A stretch of 64,000 nucleotides of DNA from Arthrobacter sp. U41 (GCF_001750145.1 NZ_CP015732.1:2790001-2854000); one strand, 5' to 3'; positions 1 through 9,032 are shown, numbered from the stretch's first letter. Numbers and translations are program-made. The notes: generated by a model from the letters alone, not told the origin.

Positions 1-1
1 C

Positions 2-361
2 CGGTCCGTGGCACTCGAGTTCAACGCGGACGCCCTCTTCAAGGCCGCGGCGGACGTGATTGTCGCCCGGCACATCTCCACCTACCCGGTGGCCAGCCAG
101 GACGTTGCCCTGGTGGTTCTACAGGAGATCCCGGCGGAAGATGTGCTGGCAGCACTGCGCGAGGGAGCCGGCGAGCTGCTCGAGGACGTCGCGCTCTTCG
201 ACGTTTACGCGGGCAAGGGCATCGAGGAGGGCAGGAAGTCACTGGCCTTCAGCCTGCGCTTCCGTGCGGCGGACCGCACCCTCACGGCGGACGAGGCATC
301 CGCAGCCCGCGAGGCAGCCGTGGCCGTCGCCCACGAGCGCTTCGGAGCAGTCCAACGCTAA
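2..361 (+). CDS. pheT: Phenylalanyl-tRNA synthetase beta subunit, 3' end (partial)
   Basis: Only the C-terminal ~119 residues are in the window; the gene begins upstream. The peptide contains the ferredoxin-fold anticodon-binding (FDX-ACB) domain that ends PheT: the stretch around [14 protein letters not shown], then [20 protein letters not shown], then a segment ending [22 protein letters not shown]. This domain contacts tRNA(Phe); the full enzyme is an alpha2-beta2 cytoplasmic synthetase charging tRNA with phenylalanine. The stop is TAA at 359-361. A phosphopantetheinyl transferase reading frame follows directly. pheST next to the arg operon is also the order in mycobacteria, although here about 11 kb lies between them. 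Confidence 0.93.
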   Translation, partial: RSVALEFNADALFKAAADVIVARHISTYPVASQDVALVVLQEIPAEDVLAALREGAGELLEDVALFDVYAGKGIEEGRKSLAFSLRFRAADRTLTADEASAAREAAVAVAHERFGAVQR

Positions 362-390
362 AGCCCGGCGGAACCCTCGCCGTTGCCGGA

Positions 391-1107
391 ATCACCGTCC
401 GGTCCGTTCGTCTTGCCGACGTCGGACCGGGCGGCGGGGGCTTACTTGATCCGGCCGAGCGGGAGCGTGCCGCGCGCATCACGGATCCGGCAGCGCGGCG
501 GGACTTTTCCGCCGGGCGGATCGCGCTGCGCGGTTTCGCCGCGGAGATCCTCGGCGTGCGCCCCTGGGAGCTGAGGGCCGACTACTCCTGCCCGGACTGC
601 GGCACGGGGCCGGAGCTGGACCACGGCCGGCCCGGCTACCGGCTGCGCGAAGACATTGCCGGCCAAGTCGCGGGCCTCAGCCCCGGCATCAGTCCGGGCA
701 TCGGCGGCATTCCCGGTGCCCGCCTGAGCTTGAGTCTTTCCCGCAGCCGCGGCTGGGCCCTGCTGGCCGCCGCTGGCGACCGCGGTCCGGCGACAGCTGT
801 TGGCGTTGACCTGGAGCACAGGTCCGGCGTCGGGTTTCCCGGCTTTGACGAGGTCGTCCTCACCAGGGCGGAACGTCAGCGGCTTTCTGCTCTGCCCCCG
901 GATCTGGTGGACCTTTGGCGCACTGCCGTGTGGGCGCGCAAGGAAGCCCTGCTCAAGGCCCGGGGGACCGGGCTGCGGGTGGACCCAAGCTCGGTCGAGG
1001 CCTTCCCGGCGCTGGGGCGCGGAGACTTCCTCATCGAACTGGATACCGTTGCCCTCGGCCTGCCCGAGGGCTTCGCCGCCGTACTGGCAGTCCAGCGAGC
1101 AGCCTAG
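391..1107 (+). CDS. 4'-phosphopantetheinyl transferase superfamily protein; start codon unresolved
   Basis: A Sfp-type PPTase moves 4'-phosphopantetheine from CoA to the serine of a carrier domain. Seen: VGVDLE (metal-binding Asp/Glu) and WARKEALLKARGTGL (the W-x-x-K-E-x-x-x-K signature). The first in-frame ATG/GTG/TTG is GTG at 556, which would give 183 aa. However, the same frame is open from position 1, and codons from about 391 encode a family-like N-terminus (AARITDPAARRDFSAGRIAL, then RGFAAEILGV), which would restore a normal length near 240 aa. No standard start occurs there; ATC at 391 is only a placeholder. The usual SHS motif region reads LSLSRS, so the His is absent. It probably serves the peptide synthetase at 5061-9032. 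Confidence 0.75.
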   Translation: MTVRSVRLADVGPGGGGLLDPAERERAARITDPAARRDFSAGRIALRGFAAEILGVRPWELRADYSCPDCGTGPELDHGRPGYRLREDIAGQVAGLSPGISPGIGGIPGARLSLSLSRSRGWALLAAAGDRGPATAVGVDLEHRSGVGFPGFDEVVLTRAERQRLSALPPDLVDLWRTAVWARKEALLKARGTGLRVDPSSVEAFPALGRGDFLIELDTVALGLPEGFAAVLAVQRAA

Positions 1108-1226
1108 CTGCCGCCGTAATCAGTACGGCAACCCGGACTGTTGGGGCGCGCTGCGCAAAGACCCGGACCAGCCCCGTGAGGGCAATTCCTTCCGGTGACA
1201 GCACCATCGGCAACCGTGTGGTCGAG

Positions 1227-1235
1227 TTATCCACA
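1227..1235 (+). promoter_or_regulatory. Perfect DnaA-box 9-mer upstream of the DUF222 gene
   Basis: TTATCCACA lies 40 bp before the -10 element of the DUF222/HNH gene. It matches the bacterial DnaA-box consensus, but a single copy with no AT-rich unwinding element is not an origin. Confidence 0.4.
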
Positions 1236-1274
1236 TAGCCTAAGTCCGGTCGACTAATCGTCGCAGGCCCTCGA

Positions 1275-1280
1275 TATTCT
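1275..1280 (+). promoter_or_regulatory. -10 element for a leaderless DUF222 transcript
   Basis: TATTCT followed by 6 nt and then ATG at 1287. No Shine-Dalgarno is present, so transcription should start at or next to the start codon. Confidence 0.5.
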
Positions 1281-1286
1281 GGGTTC

Positions 1287-3092
1287 ATGGAGAGCACCAC
1301 AAGCTGGAGTGTGGAGGGCAGGGAGGCGCTGGCGGCTGTCGGGGCGTCCTATGCGGCGCTGGTGGGCTTTAAGGGGGCTGCAGCGCGCCGCGCTGATCCG
1401 TTCGGCGCTGACTTCACTGACTTGGCTGACGGTGGCCGCACTGACTTGGCTGGCGTTGACGGTAGTGATCCGTTGTGGGATGATCCGTTGCACGATCTGG
1501 TGGATGATTCCCTGGACCGCCTCGCCCTGATTGGAGGGATGGAGGCCCAGCTTGCGGCGTTGAAGGTCTGCGCGGCCGCGGACTACGTGCGGGCCGCCGA
1601 CGCTTTGGCGCCGCCGGCGGTGGCGCTGCACGACAACATGGGCCAGGAGATGGCGGTGACGGCGGAGGTCGCGTGTGCCCTGACCGTGAGCGAGCAGACC
1701 GCCGGGGCGTTCCTGGGTGACTGCCTGGCCCTGACGAAGACGTTGCCGCTGACCCTCGCCGCGCTGACGGCGGGCACGATTTCCTGGGCGCACGCCCGGA
1801 TCATGGTGGACGAAACGACCAGCCTGGACCCGGCCGGGGCGGCGGCGTTGGAGGCGCACTTCCTGGACCCGGCCGCCCCGAATCCGGCCCGGGGGTGCCC
1901 GGCCGGGGAACTGGTCCCGGGCAGGTTCCGGGCCAAGGCCCGGACGTGGCGTGAACGCCATCACCGGGAGAGCATCGAACAGCGCCATGCCAGGTGCGCG
2001 GCGGACCGGCGGGTCGAGTTCCGCCCGGACAGTGACGGGATGGCCTGGTTCTCCGCCTACCTTCCGGCCGATACCGCCGCGGGGATCTGGGAACGGACCA
2101 CCGCGGCCGCCCGCGCCCTGCAGGGCCCGGACGAGGAACGCACCCTGACCCAGCTCCGCGCCGACATCGCCGCCACCTGGCTGCTCACCACCGGCGGAAC
2201 AGCGGATGGCGGCAGAACGGGCGGTACCGGCGTGGCCGGCGGCGGAAGCTGCGGATCCTGCCGCGGCACCGGCGCCGGCGCGGCCGACGGCATGTGCGCC
2301 GGGGCGGGCGGGGGTGTGCCGTCGCCGCGGGCGCAGGTCCTGATCACCGTCCCGGTCCTGTCCCTGCTCGGCGCCGGGGAGGAACCGGCGATGCTGGACG
2401 GATACGGGCCGATCCCGCCCTCGATGGCCCGCCGCCTGATCACCGACGGCGCCGGGTCCTTCCACCGGGTCCTGGTTGACCCGCGGGACGGGGCGCCGCT
2501 GGAAATCGGCCGCACCAGCTACCGCCTCACCAAAGCCCAGCGGCACTGGCTGATGCTCCGTGACGGGAGATGCCCGTTCCCGGGGTGCAACAACCACTCC
2601 CTGGACAACGAAGCGGACCACCTCCTGGCCTGGGCCGACGGAGGCACCACCGGGATCACCAACCTCGGGCAGCCCTGCCGCAAACACCACAAGCTCAAAC
2701 ACAACTCAGCCTGGACACCGGCCGGGGCCAGCAAAACCGCCCCGCCCGGCTGGACCTCCCCGACCGGACGGCACTACCCCAGCGAACAGCAGGACTGGGA
2801 ACCACCCCACTGGCCGGACGGAATCCTGGACACAGAATCACACCCGGATATAGATGCAGACGTGACTGAAGACATGGATGCAGCGATGAGCACGGACCCG
2901 TATGCAGACAGAGACCCGGACCCAGCCCTCGGTCCGGAACCGGATATGGACCGAGACCTGTACCGCGACCTGCCCGAGTACCCCGGCCCCGATCCGGAAC
3001 AGGAACAGGAACTGCCGAAGGATCCCTTCCCGGACTGCGACCTCTTCACGGCGGGGTACCCGTCCCGGGCCGCCGCCGAAGCCGCCGCCTAA
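1287..3092 (+). CDS. DUF222 / HNH endonuclease domain protein (13E12-repeat-like)
   Basis: 601 aa. The N-terminal ~400 residues are the alpha-helical DUF222 region typical of multi-copy actinobacterial proteins related to mycobacterial 13E12 REP. A Gly/Ala-rich linker (residues ~305-350) precedes a C-terminal HNH nuclease around residues 430-475: CPFPGCNNHSLDNEADHLLA followed by NLGQPCRKHHKLKH, with zinc-type cysteines and the catalytic His. The last ~100 residues are Asp/Pro-rich and acidic. The biological role of the family is unknown; a DNA-cutting activity is inferred only from the HNH motif. It is a single gene with its own promoter, downstream of the PPTase and convergent with the VOC gene. 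Confidence 0.88.
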   Translation: MESTTSWSVEGREALAAVGASYAALVGFKGAAARRADPFGADFTDLADGGRTDLAGVDGSDPLWDDPLHDLVDDSLDRLALIGGMEAQLAALKVCAAADYVRAADALAPPAVALHDNMGQEMAVTAEVACALTVSEQTAGAFLGDCLALTKTLPLTLAALTAGTISWAHARIMVDETTSLDPAGAAALEAHFLDPAAPNPARGCPAGELVPGRFRAKARTWRERHHRESIEQRHARCAADRRVEFRPDSDGMAWFSAYLPADTAAGIWERTTAAARALQGPDEERTLTQLRADIAATWLLTTGGTADGGRTGGTGVAGGGSCGSCRGTGAGAADGMCAGAGGGVPSPRAQVLITVPVLSLLGAGEEPAMLDGYGPIPPSMARRLITDGAGSFHRVLVDPRDGAPLEIGRTSYRLTKAQRHWLMLRDGRCPFPGCNNHSLDNEADHLLAWADGGTTGITNLGQPCRKHHKLKHNSAWTPAGASKTAPPGWTSPTGRHYPSEQQDWEPPHWPDGILDTESHPDIDADVTEDMDAAMSTDPYADRDPDPALGPEPDMDRDLYRDLPEYPGPDPEQEQELPKDPFPDCDLFTAGYPSRAAAEAAA

Positions 3093-3175
3093 ATAGTCGC
3101 TCTTTGCGGAGTTGAAGCCACGGAAACTACGCAGCTGAACGCTTGTGCCCCGTGCCTCTTGAGCTGGACCTCTGG

Positions 3176-3553
3176 CTACTGATCTTCGACGTCCTGGACG
3201 GATCGGGACAGCAGGCAGAACTCATTGCCCTCGGGGTCAGCCAGCACCACCCAGCTGACGTCCGGGCCCTGCCCCACATTGATTCGCCGCGCACCGAGGG
3301 CGAGCAGGCGCTCGAGTTCCTCGGAAGTGGATACGCCGTCGGCGCGGAGGTCAAAGTGCAGCCGGTTCTTGACGGTCTTGCCCTCGGGGACTGCGGCTAT
3401 ATCGATGGAGGGCCAGGTCTTATCCTGCGGCGCGATGCTGATGATGTTGCTGTCCTCTTCGACAACCTGCCAGCCGAGGACGGCGCACCAGAAGTCGGCC
3501 ACCACCCGTGGCCGGCTCGCGTCGATGGTGATCACAGCTAATTTGCTGGGCAT
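3176..3553 (-). CDS. VOC-fold (glyoxalase/bleomycin-resistance superfamily) protein
   Basis: 125 aa beginning MPSKLAVITIDASRP. One VOC-type domain: beta1 (KLAVITID), then VADFWCAVLGWQVV, then RLHFDLRADG, and a C-terminal WVVLADPEGNEFCLL, the usual C-terminal beta-hairpin with its Glu metal ligand. Proteins of this size are mostly uncharacterised; substrates cannot be read from sequence. A longer frame exists upstream, but ATG 3553 is preferred because a TATCGT -10 box lies 6 nt before it and the fold starts there. It lies downstream of the M1 aminopeptidase on the same strand but appears to have its own promoter. Confidence 0.85.
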   Translation of the reverse strand: MPSKLAVITIDASRPRVVADFWCAVLGWQVVEEDSNIISIAPQDKTWPSIDIAAVPEGKTVKNRLHFDLRADGVSTSEELERLLALGARRINVGQGPDVSWVVLADPEGNEFCLLSRSVQDVEDQ

Positions 3554-3559
3554 GGCACC

Positions 3560-3565
3560 ACGATA
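3560..3565 (-). promoter_or_regulatory. -10 element for the leaderless VOC gene
   Basis: On the minus strand TATCGT is followed by 6 nt (GGTGCC) and the ATG at 3553, without a Shine-Dalgarno. Confidence 0.45.
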
Positions 3566-3636
3566 GCCCGGGAGAGGTGGCTGTGGGGCGGTTCTGGTTG
3601 CTCGGGACCTTGAGTAGGCCGCTCCGGAGGCTCGGT

Positions 3637-5016
3637 CTAGCCGCCGGACGGCAGCGGCGGCAGGGCCTCCTGATACAGCCACGGGTGCAGCAGAGCCTCA
3701 GTATCCAGACCGGTCGCATGGTCCGCGGCAAGGATGAACTGCGCCGTGGAGACGGATCCATGGCGGTTCTGGCCCGTCCATTCGTGCAGCAGTGAGAAGA
3801 ACGCGAGGTCGCCGCAGCGCATCCGGAGGGCATGCAGGGCCAGTGCGCCCCGCTTGTAGACGCGGTCATCGAACATCAGCTCCGGCCCGGGGTCGCCGAT
3901 AAGCAGGTCCTGCTTGCCGGTGCTGAGCTTCCGCCAGGCGGCGGCGGCCCGCCGGGCCACCGTCATGACGCCGGCCTCCTCGGACCAGATCCACTCGGCG
4001 TAGCAGGCGAAACCCTCGTGAAGCCAGATGTCCTTCCACGAGGCCGCCGTCAGCGAGTTGCCGAACCACTGGTGCGACAACTCATGGGCGATCAGCCGCT
4101 GGGACTCCCAGTCCTGCTCCAGATGGTTGGGTCCGAAGATCGACAGGCTCTGCGCCTCCAGCGGGATCTCCAACTCGTCGCCCGCCACCACGACGGTGTA
4201 CTCGGAGAACGGGTACGGGCCGAAGCAATCGATGAAGGTGCGCATCATCTCCGGCTGCCGCGCGAGTCCCTCGCGGGCTGTGTCCGCCAGCTCTGCCGGA
4301 ACGGCCGCATACTGCGGTACCTGCACTGCCGGGCGGGCCGGGTTGAGGGCCAGGAGCTCGTAGCGGCCGATCTGGACCGTGGCGAGGTACGTGGCCATCG
4401 GCTCTGACTGCTCGTAGACCCAGGTCTCGCGGCTGGACCGGCCGGTGCGCGCGACCAGAATCCCGTTGCACACGGCCCGGTAGTTGGCATCCGTGGTCAC
4501 CGAGATCCGGTAGCTTGCTTTGTCCCGGGGATGGTCGTTGCAGGGGAACCAGGACGGTGCGCCGTTCGGCTGGCCCGCCACGAGGACCCCGTCGGTGAGT
4601 TCCTCCCAGCCCACTTCGCCCCACAGCCCGCGGCGCGGAGTGGGGTTGCCATCGTAGCGGATGTCCAGCGTGAATTCTTCGCCCGGGAGCAGTGCGGCTT
4701 CGGGGACGACGACGAGCTGGTCGGCGCGCTGGCTGAACTTCCGCACCCTCCGCCCGCTGAGCTGGATCTTGGTGGCACGAAGCCCGGTCAGGTCCAGCAC
4801 CAGTGCCGACGTCGGCCGCTGCGTGACGGCGTGCACCAGGGCACGCCCGGTCAGGCGGTTGCTGCTGAGCTTGTAGTCCAGCTCAAGTTCATAGCGGGTG
4901 ACACGGTAGGCGTCCGTGCCATGACCGGGCAGATACGGATCCGGGGAGCCGGCCGTGCCGTCAGCGGGCAGGCCGCCTCCGGAGCCGGCGGTGGCAGTCT
5001 GGGGGGTGGAACTCAT
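3637..5016 (-). CDS. M1 family zinc aminopeptidase (short, ~460 aa form)
   Basis: 459 aa. The N-terminal beta-saddle domain (residues ~30-210) is followed by a gluzincin catalytic domain: HELSHQWFGN near residue 312 (HExxH zinc site) and WLHEGFACYAEW near 332, whose Glu is the third zinc ligand. The substrate-recognition GxMEN motif is replaced by PLEAQS (~287). It lacks the C-terminal helical domain of 850-aa PepN enzymes, as is usual for compact actinobacterial members. ATG 5016 has GAAGG 7 nt upstream. The gene sits 44 bp after the peptide synthetase on the same strand, so the two probably form an operon; it may trim or degrade the synthetase product or act as general peptidase. Confidence 0.88.
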   Translation of the reverse strand: MSSTPQTATAGSGGGLPADGTAGSPDPYLPGHGTDAYRVTRYELELDYKLSSNRLTGRALVHAVTQRPTSALVLDLTGLRATKIQLSGRRVRKFSQRADQLVVVPEAALLPGEEFTLDIRYDGNPTPRRGLWGEVGWEELTDGVLVAGQPNGAPSWFPCNDHPRDKASYRISVTTDANYRAVCNGILVARTGRSSRETWVYEQSEPMATYLATVQIGRYELLALNPARPAVQVPQYAAVPAELADTAREGLARQPEMMRTFIDCFGPYPFSEYTVVVAGDELEIPLEAQSLSIFGPNHLEQDWESQRLIAHELSHQWFGNSLTAASWKDIWLHEGFACYAEWIWSEEAGVMTVARRAAAAWRKLSTGKQDLLIGDPGPELMFDDRVYKRGALALHALRMRCGDLAFFSLLHEWTGQNRHGSVSTAQFILAADHATGLDTEALLHPWLYQEALPPLPSGG

Positions 5017-5060
5017 AAACGGGCCTTCGGGATTGCGGACGCGGGACGGGCGGTGCGGGG

Positions 5061-8000
5061 CTACTTCAACTTGGGGGCAGGCACAGCCGGCCCGCGCCAG
5101 GGGCTCACCGGATTGCCCATCCAGTAGGTCGCGGCGGGCACCGTTTCACCCCGCATCACGAGGGATGCAGGGCCCACCGTGCCGCCCTTGCCGATGCGGG
5201 CCTGCGGGAGGATAACTCCGTGCGGTCCCATCGTTGCCCCGTCATCGAGCGTAACAGTGTCGATGCTCATGACCCGATCGTGGAACAGATGGGTCTGCAC
5301 CACGCAGCCGCGGTTGACCGTGGAGTTCCGGCCCAGAGTCACGAGGTCCGCTTCGGGCAGCCAGTAGCTTTCGCACCAGGTGCCGGCCCCGATTTTCGCG
5401 CCAAGTGCCCGAAGCCACCAGACCAGCGCCGGGGTCCCGGTGGCTGCACGGGCGAACCAGGGGGCGCTGACCATCTCGATGAAGGTATCCACAACCTCGT
5501 TGCGCCAGATGAAGGAGCTCCACAGCGGATGCTCGCCGGGCCTGATGCGGCCCACGAGCAGCCATTTCGCCACGACGGCGCTGCCCGCGGCCACGGAGCC
5601 GGCCAGCAGGATCACGACGCCGCCCAGGAGTGCCGCGATGCCGTAATTGAAGGCGGTCGCCAGCCAGTCGAAGGCGAGGAAAACCCCCGCGGCGATCGCG
5701 ACCGTTGCCACGACGGGGACAAAGCGGCACAGCTCCCACAGCGCGCGGGCAATCCTGAGCCTCAGCGGCGGCTCGAACGTCCTGGTGTCATCGGAGGCGA
5801 TGGCGGTGCGCCGGAGCCGCACCGGAGGGCTGCCCAGCCAGGACGTTCCGGACTTCGCCTTCGCCGGGGTCGCCGAAAGTACCGCCACGAGGGAGTTCTT
5901 GGGCACGTTGCGGCCGGCCGCTGTCATGCCGGAGTTTCCCAGGAAGGAGCGTTTGCCGATCTTGGCGGGGGCGATCCGCAGCCAGCCGCCGTCAAGCTCA
6001 TAAGAGGCCACCATGGTGTCGTCGGCGAGGAAGGCACCTTCACCCACCGTGGTCATCTTGGGGATCAGCAGGACCGTCGAGGCCTCCACGTTCTTGCCGA
6101 TCCTGGCTCCGAGCAGGCGCAGCCAGACCGGGGTGAAAAGGCTGGCGTAAATGGGGAACAGCAGGTCGCGGGCCAGGTCCAGAACCCGTTCGGTGGCCCA
6201 GACCTGCCAGCCGATCCTGCTGCGCACCCGGTAGTAGCCTTCGGCCAGGCCCACACCGAGGAGCCGGGTGGTCAGGAGGATCAGCACCAGGTTGGCGAGG
6301 AACCAGACCAGGGCCGCAGGCGGAAGGGACAGCAGGAGCTGCGGCAGCGCGGCGGAGAGCGATTCGCTGCCCCGGATGAAGCTGAAGACCACGAGGGCCG
6401 CCGCGGCGGCGGAGAAATAGGGAATCAGGGCCAGCACGGCGGAGGCGGCGGCGAAGCCGGCAAACCAGAGCCGGCCGATCAGCGGATGCTCCGGGGGAGT
6501 GTCCGGCCAGGAGTGTTTGGCCTTCCCCCGCCGCTCGGCGGGGGAGCCGGCGACGAGCTGCCCGGACTTCACCTTGCCCAGCACGGCCGAACCCGGTTCC
6601 ACGCGGGCTCCGGCGCCGATCGTGGCGCCGGGCATCAGAGTGCTGCGGGCGCCGACCGTGGCGCCGGGCCCGATCCGGATGGCACCGATATGGACGATGT
6701 CGCCGTCGATCCACCAGCCGGACAAATCGACCTCCGGCTCGACATTGCAGCCGCTGCCGAGCGAGAGCAGGCCGGTGACGGGCGGCAGCGAGTGGAGCTG
6801 GACGTTGTTGCCGATCTTGGCCCCGAGGGCCCGGGCGTAGTACGGCACCCAGGGAGCGCTGGCCAGGCTGACGGCGCCGGCCAGGTCCTGGATCTGCTCG
6901 GCCAGCCACAGGCGCAGGTGCACCCGGCCGGACCGCGGGTAGGTACCCGGCACCACCTTGCGCAGCAGGAACCGGGCTGCGGCGATGGAGATCAGCATCC
7001 GGCCCGCAGGACTGACGAAGACGAGCCAGGAGGCGGCCACCCACCACCAGGACACGGTGGGCGCCGCCGCAAACCCGGCGAAGGATGCGAGCAGATTGTT
7101 CGCCGCCATCAGGTACGTCAGCCAGCGCATGCCGACGAGGATGTGCAGCGGAACGCCCATCAGGGTCTGGAAGACCTGCGACTTGCGCGCGGTGCGCCGG
7201 ACCGTGCGTTCCGGGGCCGGCCCGGCCCCGCCTTCGGGCAGCGACTGGCGGGCGGTGTCGATGAGCGCACCGATCCGGGGCGTGGCGTAGATGTCGGCCA
7301 CCGTGATGGTGGGGTAGCGCACGCGCAGGGCGGAGACGAGCTGGGCGGCAGCCAGGGAACCGCCCCCGTAGGCGAAGAAATCGGCGTCGAGGCTGGACAC
7401 GGCACTGCCGAGCACCGCACCCCACTGCTCGAGGATCCAGGCTGCGTCGTCCGGGAGGTTCAGCGGGGCGGCTTCGGTGTCGGCGGCCCCGGCGCCCGCC
7501 AGCGGCCAGGGCAGCGCATGCCGGTCCACCTTGCCGCTGGTTTTGGTGGGAAGCGAATCGACCAGGGTCAGCAGCGGGATCAACGGGGCCGGCAGGCTCG
7601 CCCCCAGCAGCTCCCGTGCGGCGGCCAGATCGATCTCCGTGCCTCCGGCCGGGGCCAGGTAGCCGACGAGGATCTGGTTGCCGGCCGCCGTCGTCTGCAC
7701 CGTCGCGGCCGCGCCGGCAACATCCGGCAGTGCCTGCAGTGCGGCGTCGATTTCACCGAGCTCGATCCGTCGCCCGCCGAGCTTGACCTGTTCGTCGGCG
7801 CGGCCCTGGAAGATCAGGCCCGCGGATTCGTAGCGGACCAGGTCGCCTGAGCGGTAGGCGCGTGTCCAGCCCAGCGAGGGCATCGGGGCATATTTCTCGG
7901 CATCCTTGGCCGGGTCGAGATAACGGGCCAGGCCCACGCCGCCGATGATCAGTTCGCCGACCTCGCCTTCCCCGACCGGCAGGGAGTCGGCGTCCACGAC

Positions 8001-9032
8001 GGCGAGGTCCCAGCCGTCCAGCGGCAGGCCGATCCGGATGGGACCGGGACCGCCCAGCTGCGCCGCGCAGGCGACGACGGTGGCCTCGGTGGGGCCGTAG
8101 GTGTTCCAGACTTCGCGGCCTTCGACGGCGAGCCGCTCGGTGAGCTCCGGCGGGCACGCTTCGCCGCCGAAGATCAGCAGGCGGACACTCTCCAGCGACT
8201 CCACCGGCCAGAGCGCCGCGAGGGTGGGCACCGTGGACACGACCGTGATGCCGTGGCTGATCAGCCACGGGCCCAGGTCCATGCCGGTCCGGACGAGGGC
8301 GCGGGGCGCCGGGACGAGGCAGGCGCCGTGCCGCCAGGCCAGCCACATTTCCTCGCAGGAGGCGTCGAAGGCCACCGACAGCCCGGCAAGGACGCGGTCC
8401 TGCGGGCCGATCGGATCGGCCCGGAGGAAGATCCGGGCCTCGGCGTCGACGAACGCCGCCGAGGAGCGGTGCTGCACGGCGACGCCCTTGGGCGTTCCGG
8501 TGGAGCCGGAGGTGAAGATGACCCAGGCGTCATCGTCCGGGCCGGGAAGTCTCGGGGCCGGGAACGGGCGGGGCCGCCGGCCCTCCGTCACCACGTCCCC
8601 GGCTCCCCGCAGGATACCGGCGACCCGGGCCTCACCGAACACGAGCCTGGCACGCTCCTCCGGGTCATCCGCGTCCACCGGAACATACGCGGCCCCGACC
8701 ATCAGGATGGCCAGGATTGAGACATAGAGCAGGTTGGTGCCGGAGGGAATCCGGACTCCAATCTTGTCCCCGGCGCCGAGGCCGGCCCGGTGGAGCTGCC
8801 TCGCCCTGGCCCGGACGGCCGTCAGGAGCTGGGCGTAACTGAGCGACTCGTGGCCGTCATCGAGGGCCGAGGCGTCCGGGAAGCGCGCGGCGGTCTCCTG
8901 CAGGATGTCGACCAGGGTCCGCTCCGGCGGCGCGGCAGGTGATCCCGGAAGCTGGGCCCGGAACACCGGACTGACAGGGTCCAGGACCTGCGGCGGGTCG
9001 CTGGGTCGGGATTGCTGCTGTTGCTCAGTCAC
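5061..9032 (-). CDS. Pls/PosA-family non-ribosomal peptide synthetase (A-T-TM-LbH architecture)
   Basis: About 1323 aa. Adenylation domain (residues ~50-530): VIFTSGSTGTPKGVAV (A3), NTYGPTEATV (A5), YRSGDLVRY (A7), LPTKTSGKVDR (A10). A carrier domain follows near residue 580, with the phosphopantetheine serine in FFAYGGGSLAAAQ. The remaining ~700 residues alternate predicted membrane segments with left-handed beta-helix (hexapeptide) blocks, the arrangement of epsilon-poly-lysine synthetase Pls and relatives, which polymerise one amino acid with no thioesterase or classic condensation domain. Product identity cannot be read here. GTG 9032 with GGAGA upstream is preferred over TTG 9113. A PPTase gene (~391-1107) and an aminopeptidase flank it. 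Confidence 0.88.
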   Translation of the reverse strand: MTEQQQQSRPSDPPQVLDPVSPVFRAQLPGSPAAPPERTLVDILQETAARFPDASALDDGHESLSYAQLLTAVRARARQLHRAGLGAGDKIGVRIPSGTNLLYVSILAILMVGAAYVPVDADDPEERARLVFGEARVAGILRGAGDVVTEGRRPRPFPAPRLPGPDDDAWVIFTSGSTGTPKGVAVQHRSSAAFVDAEARIFLRADPIGPQDRVLAGLSVAFDASCEEMWLAWRHGACLVPAPRALVRTGMDLGPWLISHGITVVSTVPTLAALWPVESLESVRLLIFGGEACPPELTERLAVEGREVWNTYGPTEATVVACAAQLGGPGPIRIGLPLDGWDLAVVDADSLPVGEGEVGELIIGGVGLARYLDPAKDAEKYAPMPSLGWTRAYRSGDLVRYESAGLIFQGRADEQVKLGGRRIELGEIDAALQALPDVAGAAATVQTTAAGNQILVGYLAPAGGTEIDLAAARELLGASLPAPLIPLLTLVDSLPTKTSGKVDRHALPWPLAGAGAADTEAAPLNLPDDAAWILEQWGAVLGSAVSSLDADFFAYGGGSLAAAQLVSALRVRYPTITVADIYATPRIGALIDTARQSLPEGGAGPAPERTVRRTARKSQVFQTLMGVPLHILVGMRWLTYLMAANNLLASFAGFAAAPTVSWWWVAASWLVFVSPAGRMLISIAAARFLLRKVVPGTYPRSGRVHLRLWLAEQIQDLAGAVSLASAPWVPYYARALGAKIGNNVQLHSLPPVTGLLSLGSGCNVEPEVDLSGWWIDGDIVHIGAIRIGPGATVGARSTLMPGATIGAGARVEPGSAVLGKVKSGQLVAGSPAERRGKAKHSWPDTPPEHPLIGRLWFAGFAAASAVLALIPYFSAAAAALVVFSFIRGSESLSAALPQLLLSLPPAALVWFLANLVLILLTTRLLGVGLAEGYYRVRSRIGWQVWATERVLDLARDLLFPIYASLFTPVWLRLLGARIGKNVEASTVLLIPKMTTVGEGAFLADDTMVASYELDGGWLRIAPAKIGKRSFLGNSGMTAAGRNVPKNSLVAVLSATPAKAKSGTSWLGSPPVRLRRTAIASDDTRTFEPPLRLRIARALWELCRFVPVVATVAIAAGVFLAFDWLATAFNYGIAALLGGVVILLAGSVAAGSAVVAKWLLVGRIRPGEHPLWSSFIWRNEVVDTFIEMVSAPWFARAATGTPALVWWLRALGAKIGAGTWCESYWLPEADLVTLGRNSTVNRGCVVQTHLFHDRVMSIDTVTLDDGATMGPHGVILPQARIGKGGTVGPASLVMRGETVPAATYWMGNPVSPWRGPAVPAPKLK

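Noticed and set aside
1227..1235. Replication origin signal
   Set aside because: Only one DnaA box, no cluster, no AT-rich unwinding region and no dnaA or dnaN nearby.
1287..3092. DUF222/HNH gene as a homing endonuclease or mobile element
   Set aside because: No flanking repeats, intron or intein boundaries; such genes are usually scattered stably in actinobacterial genomes.
5220..7850. 876-residue open frame on the plus strand opposite the peptide synthetase
   Set aside because: It is antisense to a synthetase with clear motifs. Its composition (Gly, Arg, Asp, Gln-rich without hydrophobic core pattern) is what a high-GC complementary frame produces.
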